Positions 46,942-58,351 of a DNA stretch of 64,000 nt are shown here, in pieces. Both the position numbers and the translations under genes were made by a program. The stretch's first letter is position 1, and every line of letters begins with the position of its first letter. The notes beneath the pieces were generated by a model, which searched no databases, was not told the DNA's origin, and saw only the letters and a program-made list of their open reading frames with translations. Source of the stretch: Paramarasmius palmivorus (taxonomy: Eukaryota > Basidiomycota > Agaricomycetes > Agaricales > Marasmiaceae); contig JAYKXP010000045.1 in the NCBI GenBank assembly GCA_037176845.1, positions 124,001 to 188,000 on the forward strand. Reading direction: 5' to 3'.

Positions 46942-48445
46942 ATGATCCTCACAGATAGCTTGCTCGTTGTTGGTGCAAGTGGTCTCGTATGTAGTCTTAC
47001 TATATTTTTTATTCTTTCTCACACTAATTTGACAGGTTGCCTACCTGGTATTCAAACGCACCGAAACGATCAAGAGCACACATTTGCTCATTCTTCTACT
47101 TGCCATACCCTCTGTACTCTCAGGATTTGTAACGATCTCGACGGGACACATATCAAACATTCTTCTCGTGTTTGCTGGATATCTCTGCACAATCCTCACG
47201 TGTACAGCGATCTACCGAATCTCGCCTTGGCATCCTCTAGCCGCGTATCCTGGACCTTTACTTTGCAAGTTGACCAAGTTTAGGGGAGCATTCGAAGCAC
47301 CATCTGGGAAGCAGCATGAGTGGTACAAAAGGTTGCATGAGCTGTATGGGGATGTTGTTAGGATAGGTGTGTGGTTTTCTAGTTGTGTCAAGGTTCTGTT
47401 AATGCGGTTGGACATCCAGGGCCGAATGAACTTTCCTTCTCCTTTCCGGATGCGATATCGCCAATCATGGGTCAGAACGGGCTACCAAAGGGTCAATGTG
47501 AGTCATACATCACTCTTCGTTGTCTTGCCCGCTGTGCTAAAGATGTCGTACATAGTTTGGGACGGTAGATTCCCTGAAACTCAGAAAGTTTTCCCGATTA
47601 CTGCACTTCAAGATACTGAATTACATCGTCAACGACGTGGGCCATGGAATAAAGCTTTCGGCTCGGCTGCCTTAAAGGAATACGAGTTGTTGGTTGCGCA
47701 GAGAACGGCGCTCTTGGGAGACAGGCTTGCGGAAGTGAGTGGAAAAGGGAAGCCCGTGGAATTTGGGAAATGGATGGGGTGGTATACGTGAGTTTGACAT
47801 TCTGATCAAGGAATCACGGATACTGATATTGGCACTATAGATACGACTTGATGTCAGATTTCGTGTGCGTATATCTAGTCCCCAGTGATGCATAAAGTGC
47901 CTAACACCACCCATAGTTTCAGCGGTGGCTCGGAGATGCTTCGCCAGGGTGATACAGAAGGCTTAATATATGACATTCGTAGTGGCCTCCCGTGAGTTTT
48001 ACACGTCCCTATGATGTTCCTGGACTGATGTCATGACAGCAAAGCGATCTTCATGTCTCATGTTCCTTGGCTCGGTCGGCTATTATATCGAATTCCCGGG
48101 GGATTGTACTCTGCCCAGCTGAAGTTTAGACAAAACTCGTACTCGAAGGCGATGCAGCGGAAGGAGAAGACTGGCGAGAAGAAAGATTTGTACTACTATC
48201 TCGTAAGTCGAGCTCCTCGGCATCTTGTCGTTTAACTGTTTCGCTTCTTAGTTGGATGAAGGAAACGATGTGAAGGCTCACACAGGTCCAGAAGTGATAG
48301 CTGATGGTTGGTCTTCATCCCACGTTCTTACGCAAGCTCATGAAGCGTCTCCGTGATCTAGCTTCTGCCGCTGTAATTGCTGGCTCTGATACCACGGCCA
48401 ACACTATGACGCTCGCGTTATATTACCTCCTTACACAACCCAAAG

Positions 48446-48671
48446 TGTAACGGGTCATTCTAGAAAGTACCCCCGGCGTCATATAATGCCGGACCCTTAT
48501 ATAACGGGGGACGGTATTCCGCCATTTCTTTAGTCTTTCTTCTCGCACATTAGCCTTACCCAGACGCTTGTACGTCCTTACACCTCGTTTTCTATGCTAT
48601 AGAACGGGTTTGTTGTATATTGGTTCGAGGCACCGCGAGATCGACTCACGCGCTTAATATGGCGCGTTACA
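48446..48671. repeat. Left LTR (226 bp)
   Basis: Begins TGTAACGGGTCATTC, contains a TATATAA stretch and ends GGCGCGTTACA. It matches the right LTR base for base by eye. Confidence 0.9.
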
Positions 48672-49314
48672 TATTTTTTACAACACCTGCTCTTCTACCT
48701 CACGGCCTGAAGAGCTGTAGCCGGAAGACGAGTTGTCGGGACGCTGCTGGAGGTGTTTGAAGGGTTTTTAAGGCTGACTATGGGTCATATTCAATCATTA
48801 CGACGTCACTCTTTTTCCCTTCGACTTCTCTCGCAGCCATCATTTCCCAATCACTCGACATCGCTCGCAAGCTCGAACGAGCTCTCGTTGGACGCTACCA
48901 CGACCACTGTGGTACCATTAGCTTGGATCACCACCACCTACTCTCCTGACAACACCGCCCCATGTTGTTACACCATCTCATGCCTCACCGACACCATTTG
49001 ACGTTCCAAATCCGACCTAACTCCTACGTGCCTCTACGTATTGGCTAGGAGTCACCCTACGCGTGTTCCCAGGACGCTTTTACCCTGGAGCAGATAATCT
49101 CTGTGTTGGACACCTTGGAGAAAACGGCCCACCAGCGCAGGAAGCCTTGGAGTGCGCCAATGATCTGCAGGGCTGAGGAGGAATTCAGTTTCACACCAGA
49201 GTCTTCGTCTCTGCCTTTCTACTTCCTTCTGACGGTTTTGTTGTTGGTGTTGAAGTTGGGTTGAAGTTTTTTAGTTCTTTTCGAAGACCTATGCAAGGTC
49301 TTGGTGGGGGAGAG

Positions 49315-49540
49315 TGTAACGGGTCATTCTAGAAAGTACCCCCGGCGTCATATAATGCCGGACCCTTATATAACGGGGGACGGTATTCCGCCATTTCTTT
49401 AGTCTTTCTTCTCGCACATTAGCCTTACCCAGACGCTTGTACGTCCTTACACCTCGTTTTCTATGCTATAGAACGGGTTTGTTGTATATTGGTTCGAGGC
49501 ACCGCGAGATCGACTCACGCGCTTAATATGGCGCGTTACA
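49315..49540. repeat. Right LTR (226 bp)
   Basis: Second copy of the LTR, followed directly by the duplicated CAAAG. Confidence 0.9.
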
Positions 49541-50297
49541 CAAAGCATACGAGAGGCTCAAAGTGGAGATCGAAGAGGCTGGTGATGAATGGAATGATGT
49601 TGGTGTACAGGCGAAGATGGCATACTTGAACGGCGTCATGTGAGTAGTGCTTTCAGTATCGAGTTTGGCTACAGCTTGCTTATACAGAGTACATACCCAG
49701 AAACGAAACTCTCCGTATGTGGCCTGCTGTGCTCAGCGGAAGTCAACGTAGAGTACAAGCGAACACTCAAGGCAAGATGGTCAGCAAATAGTGAGTCTTT
49801 TTTGTGACATACTGTGTTCATATGAACTAAAATGACTTCCTCGCCACTCAGCTATGTTCCGCCAGGCACCAACGTTGTCATTCCTTTCTATGCTCTGCAA
49901 CGTGATCCGCGCAACTTCAGCCCTCTGCCAAATGAATGGATACCAGAACGCTGGCTCGACGAAGCACACCGCAATAAAATCGAGCCTCAGTTATCCTCAT
50001 CACCGGAGTATAAACATGACATGAAAGCATTTGTCGCGTTTTCTTCAGGGCCAGCAAACTGTGTTGGGAAGAGCTTGGCAATGATGGAAATGCGGGGTGT
50101 TTTGTGCATGCTGATCAAGAGGTTTGAGATGAGACTGTCGAACTGTGAGGAGATTAAGAGGAAGTTTGAGAAAGGGATGAAGGATCTATGGATCATGCAG
50201 ACGGACGATCTGTGGGCGGAGTTTTGGGAGAGGAAGAATTGACGGAGCTTTGGGATGTAACACGGATGGGTGTAGATGATCATATCACATTGCCAGC

Positions 50298-50397
50298 GCC
50301 CGCCTAGCTCAATCGGATAGAGCGTCAGACTTTTACGGCGGTGCTTTGCTTACCTCGAAATATCTGAAGGCTGCGAGTTCGACCCTCGCGGTGGGCT
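50298..50397 (+). tRNA. tRNA-Lys (UUU) with 26-nt intron
   Basis: Same mature 74-nt sequence as the two tRNA-Lys genes near 44 kb, but on the plus strand. The anticodon is UUU and an intron of about 26 nt follows position 37. Confidence 0.85.
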
Positions 50398-50590
50398 ACA
50401 TTGAATGACTTCATTTTTCTACAGTACCTTCACGTCGTAAAGTTCACGAACGAACGATGATAACTGCGCATGCGCATTTCGAAGTCGTGGTCCGTTTGCC
50501 GATTTCCAGCGGCACTTACATTTCGGCTATGTCCGAGAAGGGCCCAGAGCCTGGGAGATTCATCACTGCGGCTGTTCTCTTGTCTGATTC

Positions 50591-50669
50591 AAGAGGTGTC
50601 AGATTTCCCAGATTCGTATACGCGAAGTTTCGCGTGGCAAGGTGATTGGCGGGACGGCAGGCCATGCCG
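50591..50669. repeat. Left arm of 79-bp inverted repeat
   Basis: Contains CCCAGATTCGTATACGCGAA; the complement occurs at 51475-51553 with only a few mismatches. The pair could be a TIR of a non-autonomous transposon or a dispersed repeat in opposite orientations. Confidence 0.75.
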
Positions 50670-51474
50670 ACGATGACATAAACAGCATATTTCTTTCCCT
50701 TTTACCGTCATCGCAGACTACAATGCACCCTGTTTTCCTCAGCTTCCTCCCATTCTCATCTTCCGCACATCTGTAAATACAAGATTCGCGTACAAGAAAG
50801 AAAATCAAGAGGCTGATGAAGTAGATTCCTTAGTCTACCTTTGTTCATTCTTTTGGAACTGGAGCTCCGGAGTGACTAATGACTAGTGACTGCCGCAATT
50901 GAGCTACGAAGTTGAGGTTCGATGTGGTATCATGGGACAGTGAACTAGACCATAATGACGGTAGGTTCGCTCTGATATGCTCTGGTCATATTTCTTCGCA
51001 TTCGCAGACTCTGGCTCTCAAGGCGCGATTGATATATGCAACCTTCAATTTGCCCGTTTTCGGACGTGATACTTGGCTGTCAAACTCGAATGGTTAAATG
51101 GATGAACATGGCTCTGATGCTCATGCGACTAAACAGCATACACTGGATGAGCATCTACTCACTGGCCTGACATCCCGAAAGAATGCGAAGCCCGGACATG
51201 CGATAATCATTATTGAGGGAATAGGAACGGTAACTGGGTCATTGGCATAAGGAGAGGCGGAAAGAGTGATTATTTGAGGTGCTGCTGAATGTCCGCTCGA
51301 ATATGTAGTTCCCAAGGGAAGACGTCATGTATAGATAAATAATACAGAAATCATGTATCCGTTGTGAGCTCAGGACAGGGCATTTCCGGGACAGAATTGG
51401 CCTCACATTCAAGTTCAACGAAGACAGACGTGTTGTATGTAGAAACACTGACAGAAAACAAGATGCGCGCTGTC

Positions 51475-51553
51475 CGGCATGAGCTGCCGCCTCGCCTATC
51501 ACCTTGCCACGCAAAACTTCGCGTATACGAATCTGGGAAATCTGACACCTCTT
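51475..51553. repeat. Right arm of 79-bp inverted repeat
   Basis: Inverted copy of 50591-50669, highly similar by eye over the whole length. Confidence 0.75.
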
Positions 51554-51737
51554 GGTCTGATTCCCAACATTCCCAACATTGTTCCTCGCTTTATGGGCGC
51601 GCCAGGGACGCGCTTGGCTTGCAATTCCTGCCTACAACTTTCATCTTTCTGTCTCTTAGGGTGATTACCTACCAGGTGCGTTTTGGATAAGATGTCCTAA
51701 AGTGTTGATACTGAACGACTCTTCAGTTTAGACACTC

Positions 51738-53186
51738 ATGTCGTCGTCAGAGGCAGAGGAACCCCTCGCGGTTCATATTCAAGATGAGCAACTTTTTCAG
51801 CATGCCGAACGTGTCAAAGACAAGGTTGTCCTGATCACTGGTTCGTTTTCCCGTCGATGGAGCGATTTTTGAGCTGAAGTCTGGTTTGTAGGAGCAGGGA
51901 ATGGTATTGGAAAGGAAGCGGCTTCGAAATTTGCTTCGTATGGGTGCGTTGTTAGCTCTTGCTTGTCGAAACGTGTTTAGTAACTCTTTCCAGGGCCAAG
52001 GTTGTCATAGGTGATCGCGACGTGGCAGGATCAGAGAGAACTGTCGAAGAAATCAAAGGTGCCGGAGGGTCAGCTATGCTCTTACCTCTCCCTATGTCTA
52101 TCGCTCAGACTATTTCCTCAGTCAAGCGACCTTCATCAAGTGCGATGTCACAATATTCGAAGACAATGTCGCGCTCTACGAACATGCAATGAAAACGTTT
52201 GGCTCCGTCGATGTCGTCGTGTGTTCAGCTTTCCCTTCCGTCGTACGAGCTAGGTCATAATCCTTTCGCAGATCCCCAATGCAGGCGTCGCCGAGATGGA
52301 AAACTACTTAGCAGTGTCACGCGATGAAAACGGGAAGATTCGACCACCAAAATACAAAACGATACACGTCAACCTTCTTGGGGTACTGAACAGTGAGCTC
52401 CGTGCCCTCATGAACATATCTTCCATTCTCTAACGAAGACACCATTTAGCACTTCACCTCGCTCAGCATTACCTGCTCCAAAATCATACACCAGGCTCAC
52501 TTAAAGCTGTCGTGCTCATTGGGTCTATCGGTACCTTCGTCACTCAAACGCCGTCGACCTGTCACTGACCCTTTCGTTTAGCCTCCTGGCAAGCTATCCC
52601 TATCGGTCCAGAGTACAGCGCCAGTAAACATGCTGTTCTGGGTGTCATGCGCGCACTCCACCCCATCTACCTCCAAGCAGGCATTCGAACTGCGTGTATA
52701 CACCCATTCTTTGCAGGTTCGTCCCGCGTAACTCTACTCTTGCCTCATCTGATCATTCTTCCCCAGATACCGACATCCTCAGACCCTTAGCTAAGCTTTT
52801 CCTCGCAGGTATCCCGCTTACACCTGTCCCTCGTGTCGCAGGTGCCATATTCTACGCAGCTACCGACCCTTCGATGGAGACAAGCGGAAGTGCCTTCCTT
52901 TTACCGGATAACGGTCCTGTCTTTATGATACCGAAGGAAGAGTTCAAGCTAGGCGTGTATGCTATGATCGATAGACGTTCGAATGCCCTTTTGAAGTACG
53001 TGCTCTTGCTACCCTGAAGTTCTGTTAATGGTCGGCTGACAACGATAACTACGTAGGGGTGTTAGTGGGTTGGCTTTCTATGTCCGAGCGGCGAAAACCT
53101 GGATGAAGATATTGGGAAAGCCGATGCTGATGCTGGGCTTGGGGGTGACTGCTATGGCTATATTATCCTATAGAGTTTTCCATTAG
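51738..53186 (+). CDS. Classical short-chain dehydrogenase/reductase
   Basis: SDR with a complete set of motifs: the cofactor loop LITGAGNGIGKEAA, DVTIFED, the NAG motif IPNAGVAE, a catalytic Ser in VVLIGSIASWQ and YSASK with catalytic Tyr and Lys. Several short introns separate them. The ATG at 51738 leads into MSSSEAEEPLAVHI. After the SDR core a C-terminal extension ends in a hydrophobic segment (LMLGLGVTAMAILS) and stops at 53186, suggesting membrane attachment. The motif order resembles classical fungal SDRs such as 15-hydroxyprostaglandin dehydrogenase-like enzymes. Substrate unknown. Confidence 0.87.
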
Positions 53187-53525
53187 GTGGTGCTGTACTT
53201 GTTCACACGTGGAATGCAGCAACATTACGCTTTTGTCAAGGTCAGATGGGCTGGAAAGTGACAGAAAAACGATCTGAAGATGTACTTATCAGTTATACGA
53301 TATAGGTGTGACAGTGCATACGCTAAAGTAAACCAGACAATAGAGAGCATTATACACAATGTAACAAAACATGAAAGCGCTTGAGCCACAACAGAGCAAC
53401 AAAGCGATAGCACGACAATTATAGACCATCAAGAAAATATAACGAACGACTTCCTCGAACAACTGGGTATAAAATATCGCCTGCAACAGCAATCACGAGT
53501 ACACTCCACGCCACGACCACTAAGC
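53187..53525. other. Intergenic, convergent SDR and Pro/Tyr-rich gene
   Basis: Nothing recognised. Confidence 0.5.
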
Positions 53526-54203
53526 TTATCGACGAACGGTATGTCCTTCATCAGTATCCTCGTCTTCATTGTTCTCCTCACCTTGGTTTGATTCTCGTTT
53601 GACTGACCTCTTGTTTTCGCTCTCAGCACGGCGAGCCTGGCGCATTTGTTGTTGCACGGGCACATGTGCAGGATGTCCTTCCGCACCATAACGGTGCACA
53701 TGTGACATGGAGGTGCTGGTGTCAAATTGGGGAATGCTGGTGTGCTGTGGAGCACGTGTAGCTTGCGAAGGAGCATATGACGCTGAAGTGTAATCCTGCC
53801 GGGCGTATCCAGCACCTGGTCTGGGACCATGGTCATGCTCTCGAGAGGCAGGTCCTGCATATTCGTAATGACCGGGAACTCCCGTAGAGCAATTGGGTGA
53901 AGGATCATAATCATAAGTAGTCGCGTCAGGTGGGTTGCCGCGATGCGTATGTGGTGCATATCGAGGGTCTGGATAACCTCGGAGACGTACATGGCCTGGT
54001 CCGTAGTCTGACCGGCGCCCAGTTTGAGTATATGAACCCTCATAGCCAGTATCTGGAGGTGACCAAAAAGATCCATAACCACCAGATGTCCGATAACTGG
54101 CCGGGTCAGTCGCAGGACAATGGGGCGGGCCGGGCCGGGCATCTAGTAAAGCATTCTAAACGAGCCGCTGCTATCAGAAAAATAGAAGTCTACCTTGTCT
54201 CAT
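53526..54203 (-). CDS. Pro/Tyr/His-rich disordered protein
   Basis: The main exon (53526-54142, minus strand) codes about 205 residues rich in Pro, Tyr, His, Ser and Gly (YEYAGPASREHDHGPRPG-like composition). It ends in a long basic/acidic tail (EENNEDEDTDEGHTVRR). A tiny first exon (54194-54203, MRQ) would supply the start, but this is weak; the true start may be missing. Composition, the acidic stretch and the final TVRR parallel gene A at 8555, so the two may belong to one fast-evolving family. The longer overlapping minus-strand ORF in another frame (53429-54142) is judged a shadow because it lacks this composition. Confidence 0.45.
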
Positions 54204-56497
54204 AGGCGGTGCATGTTTTCTGCTACCGTGCTGTCACAAGCCGAAAGTGAGAGAAGAGAATTGGCTATTATCACTGTGATTTGTGTGACAACGGATGTTG
54301 TACTATCCGACTGTGCAGGTGCCACGTATATCCTTGAAGTAATGATACTGCTTTCCATCAAATCCACAATATCAACAGGACTACAGGGGCCCATCGAGCT
54401 AGACACGGACAGCATTGAAGGCGTGGACCTGTTCGGCGACACGAATGAAAGGGCCTCCGATGAACACAGAGATGTCGAAAGTCTTTTCTTGTCCGTGGAT
54501 GGACACTCCCCTTGATAGGCTGGCGGACTGGCAGCGCACACGATAGCGAGTACAGCGGCAAGATCCATGAAACTGAGAGGGCTGAGTACTCCTGACCAAT
54601 TTTTCCTGTTCAATGTCTCGTGGTATAAGTTATCTCCTCGTACTGGCGCTATATGTCTCCAGTCCTGCACGCCATCAAGATCGAGAACCACGAGTGGCAC
54701 GTATATCACTGGAGGCTAAACTCTATGAGAATTGGAACCCTTGTTCTGGTGCCAGACTCCTTCCTTCAGGATAGAGCCTGTGACAACCCAACGCCAGTGA
54801 CAGGACCTGCTTGTGCCACCTCATCTGGTCGACTATTACGCAAATGCCAGCGGTTCGAAGATGGTGGCGGCGCTGAGGTGAGTCTAAACCCGACATCATA
54901 TGACCCAACAAAAGAGGCGATAGTTTGTCTAAGAAGAGTCGGAAGTCGGAAAATCCCACTATCCGACTGGATAGAGTAGCGCAGTCGGAGTCTGTACGGA
55001 AACTGGTGAATGGAGGCTGCAAAGTATTTGCGCTCGAAAAACGCCCGGAGTGATAGATGTCACTCATATGTACTAGTCGACGTGCAGATTGAGTTGGAAC
55101 AGTGAGTCTTAGAACAGGTCGTGAGATATCAGCCAAACAGTAGGACCACAATAGTTACCCCTAGACGTGTTCGTGATATCCAAATCATGCCTTTGTGCAC
55201 CGGGGTTCACTTTCTACTAGTATCCCGAGATCGCGGAGCCAGTGAAATCTAATCACGCGTATGGTTGAAACCGGTTATGTGACATGTCTTCCTTACAACG
55301 GAAAGGTGTTTTTTTTGTCGCGCTAGAGTAAAATGAGCATATGACCAAAACTCAAAAGACTTAAACGTACACCAGTGCGTAGGTGTACCCTTCTATGTCC
55401 ATATGTGATCCCCACAATATTCCTTGAATCATGATAAATCTACGAGCATCCATATATCCATATACCCAACAAAAGGGTCGTTGGGCTTCAAGTTCCGCGT
55501 CATGTTGGATGCTGTGACTACCAGAGCTCCCAGATCTGAGATGGAAGAATCATTCTACCATTAGCTGTGAAAAGACCGGGAACGCTTGCATCGACCGGTC
55601 AAAATTGTGATGTGATGTCCGTAGGGCGATTGCGCACGTGGTAGATCTTATCGACTATCCCCCAACGCTCCTACAAACAGGATTTTGAGCTAAGTATCTA
55701 GAAATAAAAAAGAGACTTGCCTTACTATGGAAAGTATGTACAGAATATAGGGAACTGTGTAAAATGCACAAAAAATGCATGGGATGCGGGAGAGAAGTAT
55801 CAGTCACACCGTGACTGTCACCTCTGTGATGTAGAATGTTCCGGCCCGAAGTTCAGCCGTCGGTTTCCCGGTGCTTCCGGCCCTATATGGCGTCACTGTC
55901 GTGTCTAATTCGCAGCTAAAGTCGCGGACAATCAACAGGGCAACCGGACAGCGGCCAGATGAGTCTCCCTCAAGCTTCTAATGCGGCCCTTTCTGCTTCT
56001 GCCTATGATCCTTAGATATCAGGTAGGTGTGTATCTAGCTCTATTATGCCCGTGCATCGGAGATTTTCTTCGTGATCATCCTCCTCGACTTGTTCATCAA
56101 AATCTTACCTGAAGGACTGCTTCAAAGTGGCTTCCTATGGGCAACCGACGATCGACTCCGACTTATCGGACGTCGATCGTGGTCGAGGAGAGCACGTGAA
56201 GAGGAACCAGGAGAATCTGCATAGGATAACACACTTCAATGAGTAAAATGTACTGTTATTCGTTTCCTTAAACCTTCTATCTCGCTTCTGCGGTAAGATA
56301 GTACATGTGTTGTGGCGGCAAAAGAGAGCTATGTAATGCAAAGCGAGCAACGCATCCATTATTTGTTCACCTCGGGCTTTTCCCCGCTCTCGAGGTAGCT
56401 TGCGAGGCCCACGCGGGGAGCCAGTGTTTGTAACGTTTCTCCGCAAAAACTTGGGAAAAGGGTAAGAGACTTTATTCAATACACAGGATTTGGAGAA
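54204..56497. other. Intergenic, no supported gene
   Basis: The largest frame is 169 codons on the minus strand (54200-54709); it is not accepted as a gene. The rest is AT-rich and holds nothing recognised. Confidence 0.45.
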
Positions 56498-57072
56498 TTA
56501 CCCAATATTATTCGTTCCTGGGTTGATCAAGAATCTGCGAATTCCAAACTTGTCAGCTTTGAAACATGAAATATCGAACCTCAGACCAGATGTTTTGCAT
56601 AATACTCACATGAATCCTCGCTCTCCTGGTATCCCTAGCTCCTTGTGCATGAACTCCGTGAAGAACGTGATAGCTTGTTCGTTATATTCGCCGTGACCAG
56701 CTTTCGCAGAGATCTGGAAGTGGTTATTATTGGAGAAGAAAAATGAGAAACGGAGAATATAAACACGCACCATGGTGCACGTATAGGTTCCTTCGGCCGT
56801 ACCACCAAACACTATACCTTTTCTCTGCTCGATGGCTACCTGGATGAACTTTTCCTTGGTGTCTAGCGGTCCGAAGATTGGTCCAGAAGCCTAGAGATGC
56901 ATATTTCAGCATGAGAGACTCGGAAATAGCCAGCTGGATATATGGACTTTGGAGAGCTTTGCGGCGAGGACAGCTTCGTCTGCAATCTGTTCGGTTTTCA
57001 GTACATCTTGCAGCATAGATAGAGGTGTGTAAATCTTACCTGGACGTTGGTTTCGATTCTGATATGGGGCAT
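56498..57072 (-). CDS. MIF/tautomerase-superfamily protein
   Basis: Small protein of the macrophage migration inhibitory factor/tautomerase type. The ATG at 57072 gives MPHIRIETNVQ, so Pro follows Met as the expected catalytic N-terminal proline. Later exons code FGPLDTKEKFIQVAIEQ, IVFGGTAEGTYTCTMV, the helix NEQAITFFTEFMHKELG and a C-terminus GERGFIFLINPGTNNIG that stops at 56498. Five short exons are needed. The second exon boundary (around AKLSK) is the least sure. Total length near 115 residues is normal for the family. Fungal members have phenylpyruvate- or dopachrome-type tautomerase activity at most; the role here is unknown. Confidence 0.75.
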
Positions 57073-58351
57073 TTGATAGGAAAGTAGTCCCCACAGGAAG
57101 GTATTAATACTCAACGATAATGGCGGGCAGCCGAAGATCCTCTGTGATGGCTTTACCAAAGTACGGGTTGTATATCGGTTGCGAGATAGAGCCCGTGAAG
57201 AACACACCCAGAAATTAGAGTAGGATCTCTTGTGTTAATCGTCGAACGTGCGATCGCTGCACTGAAGCTCTTGCCAGTGAATTGAATTCGAGATTCTGTC
57301 ACCACATCGACGCAAATAAGATGAATTGGGATGATAGCTTCGGCTACCCCCGACTCGGACCTATAGAATGAAAGTTGGTGAAGAGTCACATCATCATGGT
57401 AATGGTACAAGTTCCAGGGCCTAGATCGTTCCGAGTCGGGGCACGTGGTTTAATTTCCCAATACGGCCGCCAGAAAGCGCCCGATTTTTTGCAAGCTTTC
57501 TCTCATGACACGTTCGGCCAACGTTCAGCCCCAGAGTTTTCACTTACAGAGAAGGTGAAAAACAGAACGAGCCGACCATATGCAGTTACTTTACGTCCAC
57601 CAGGTCACCGCTGGCACGAGTAGAGCTTTGATCCTGGCTTGGCGGCATTGATGAGAGGTATGTGGCAAACCTGACGACAAACTCCCGCAGATGCCTCTGA
57701 GATTCACCCGGATGACCGTCGAGACTATCGCTTCATTCAGCTTGGAAGGACATTGGTTTTGGTTCTCCCGAGTCCCTACTAGCCAGGATCTTCAGCTTCG
57801 AGTTTGATAAACATCCAGTCACGGCCATCGGTACGAACATGTGGTAAAACTAGTATGTACTCCCTTCTAACTGTTTAGCCCGAAAGCTGTTGACTTTATT
57901 CAAAGTAGCGAAGAAGCAGTGCACCTCAACTTCGAACAACCCGTATCCATTGATGCACCACCCGAATTCCAAATATCCCAGTAACTGTACCTGCGAAAAA
58001 CACTGGTAAGTATCTGAACTTGTGGAGTATATCAGGCTGCACCAACCTGACTTCCCGCTCTCTCAGACACAGAATAGAGTACCATAGGCGAGAAAAGTGC
58101 GAGGAAGCATAGAATCAAGGCACCACATTCGCGCATTATCGTCAATATTTCGTCAGGGTCTCCACACCGCCACTGATACCCATCTCAACAGCAGCGGAAA
58201 ACGTATTTGCTCCGCATAGCATCATTTATCCACCTGTATCGGCAACCGAGATGCTTATAACGGCTGAGGATTCGGGGTTAAGCACCAATATTCCTTACCT
58301 ATTCTTATTTGACGACTTTACGAAGACACGACCAGCAACTCGAAAAACAAG
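57073..58351. other. Intergenic before glycine-rich pair
   Basis: No gene is supported; short ORFs only. Confidence 0.45.

Larger units (their letters stand above)
48446..49540. mobile_element. Short non-autonomous LTR retrotransposon
   Basis: A 1,095-bp element made of two 226-bp LTRs (48446-48671 and 49315-49540) around a 643-bp interior. The LTRs begin TGTAACG and end CGTTACA and look identical along their length. A 5-bp target duplication CAAAG flanks it (48441-48445 and 49541-49545). A purine-rich tract (GGTGGGGGAGAG) precedes the right LTR, as expected of a polypurine tract. The interior has no reverse transcriptase, integrase or protease; its longest ORF (48753-49001, 82 codons) is Ser/Thr-rich with no known domain. 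A primer-binding site was not recognised. The size fits a TRIM- or solo-internal-deletion-type element. Confidence 0.88.
46942..50242 (+). pseudogene. Cytochrome P450 (number 3), broken by an LTR element
   Basis: The host gene is a P450 with the same hinge (YRISPWHPLAAYPGP), GPNELSF, GLPKGQ, the I-helix AGSDTTANTM, NETLRMWP, WIPERWL and the haem loop FSSGPANCVGKSLA, ending at 50242. The first intron (46987-47035) is clean. At 48446-49540 a complete LTR element sits inside an exon, between the codons for TQPK and AYERLK. Outside the element the reading frame is continuous and no other disabling change was seen. As written the gene cannot give a normal enzyme unless the element is spliced out, which has no support here. 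Confidence 0.88.
50398..51737. other. Intergenic with a long inverted repeat
   Basis: No gene is supported. A 79-bp inverted pair (50591-50669 and 51475-51553) brackets about 805 bp of apparently non-coding DNA. Confidence 0.5.

Noticed and set aside
48753..49001. 82-codon ORF inside the LTR element
   Set aside because: Considered as a gag remnant, but there is no zinc knuckle or other gag feature, so it is left as non-coding interior.
53429..54142. 237-codon minus-strand ORF over the Pro/Tyr-rich gene
   Set aside because: Another frame of the same strand gives the coherent Pro/Tyr/His-rich, acidic-tailed protein; this one is Leu/Met/Ile-rich in a way typical of a shifted frame.
54200..54709. 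169-codon minus-strand ORF
   Set aside because: It has no recognisable motif, and its 3' end overlaps the proposed first exon of the 53.5-kb gene in another frame. No splicing that would join it to that gene keeps the frame.
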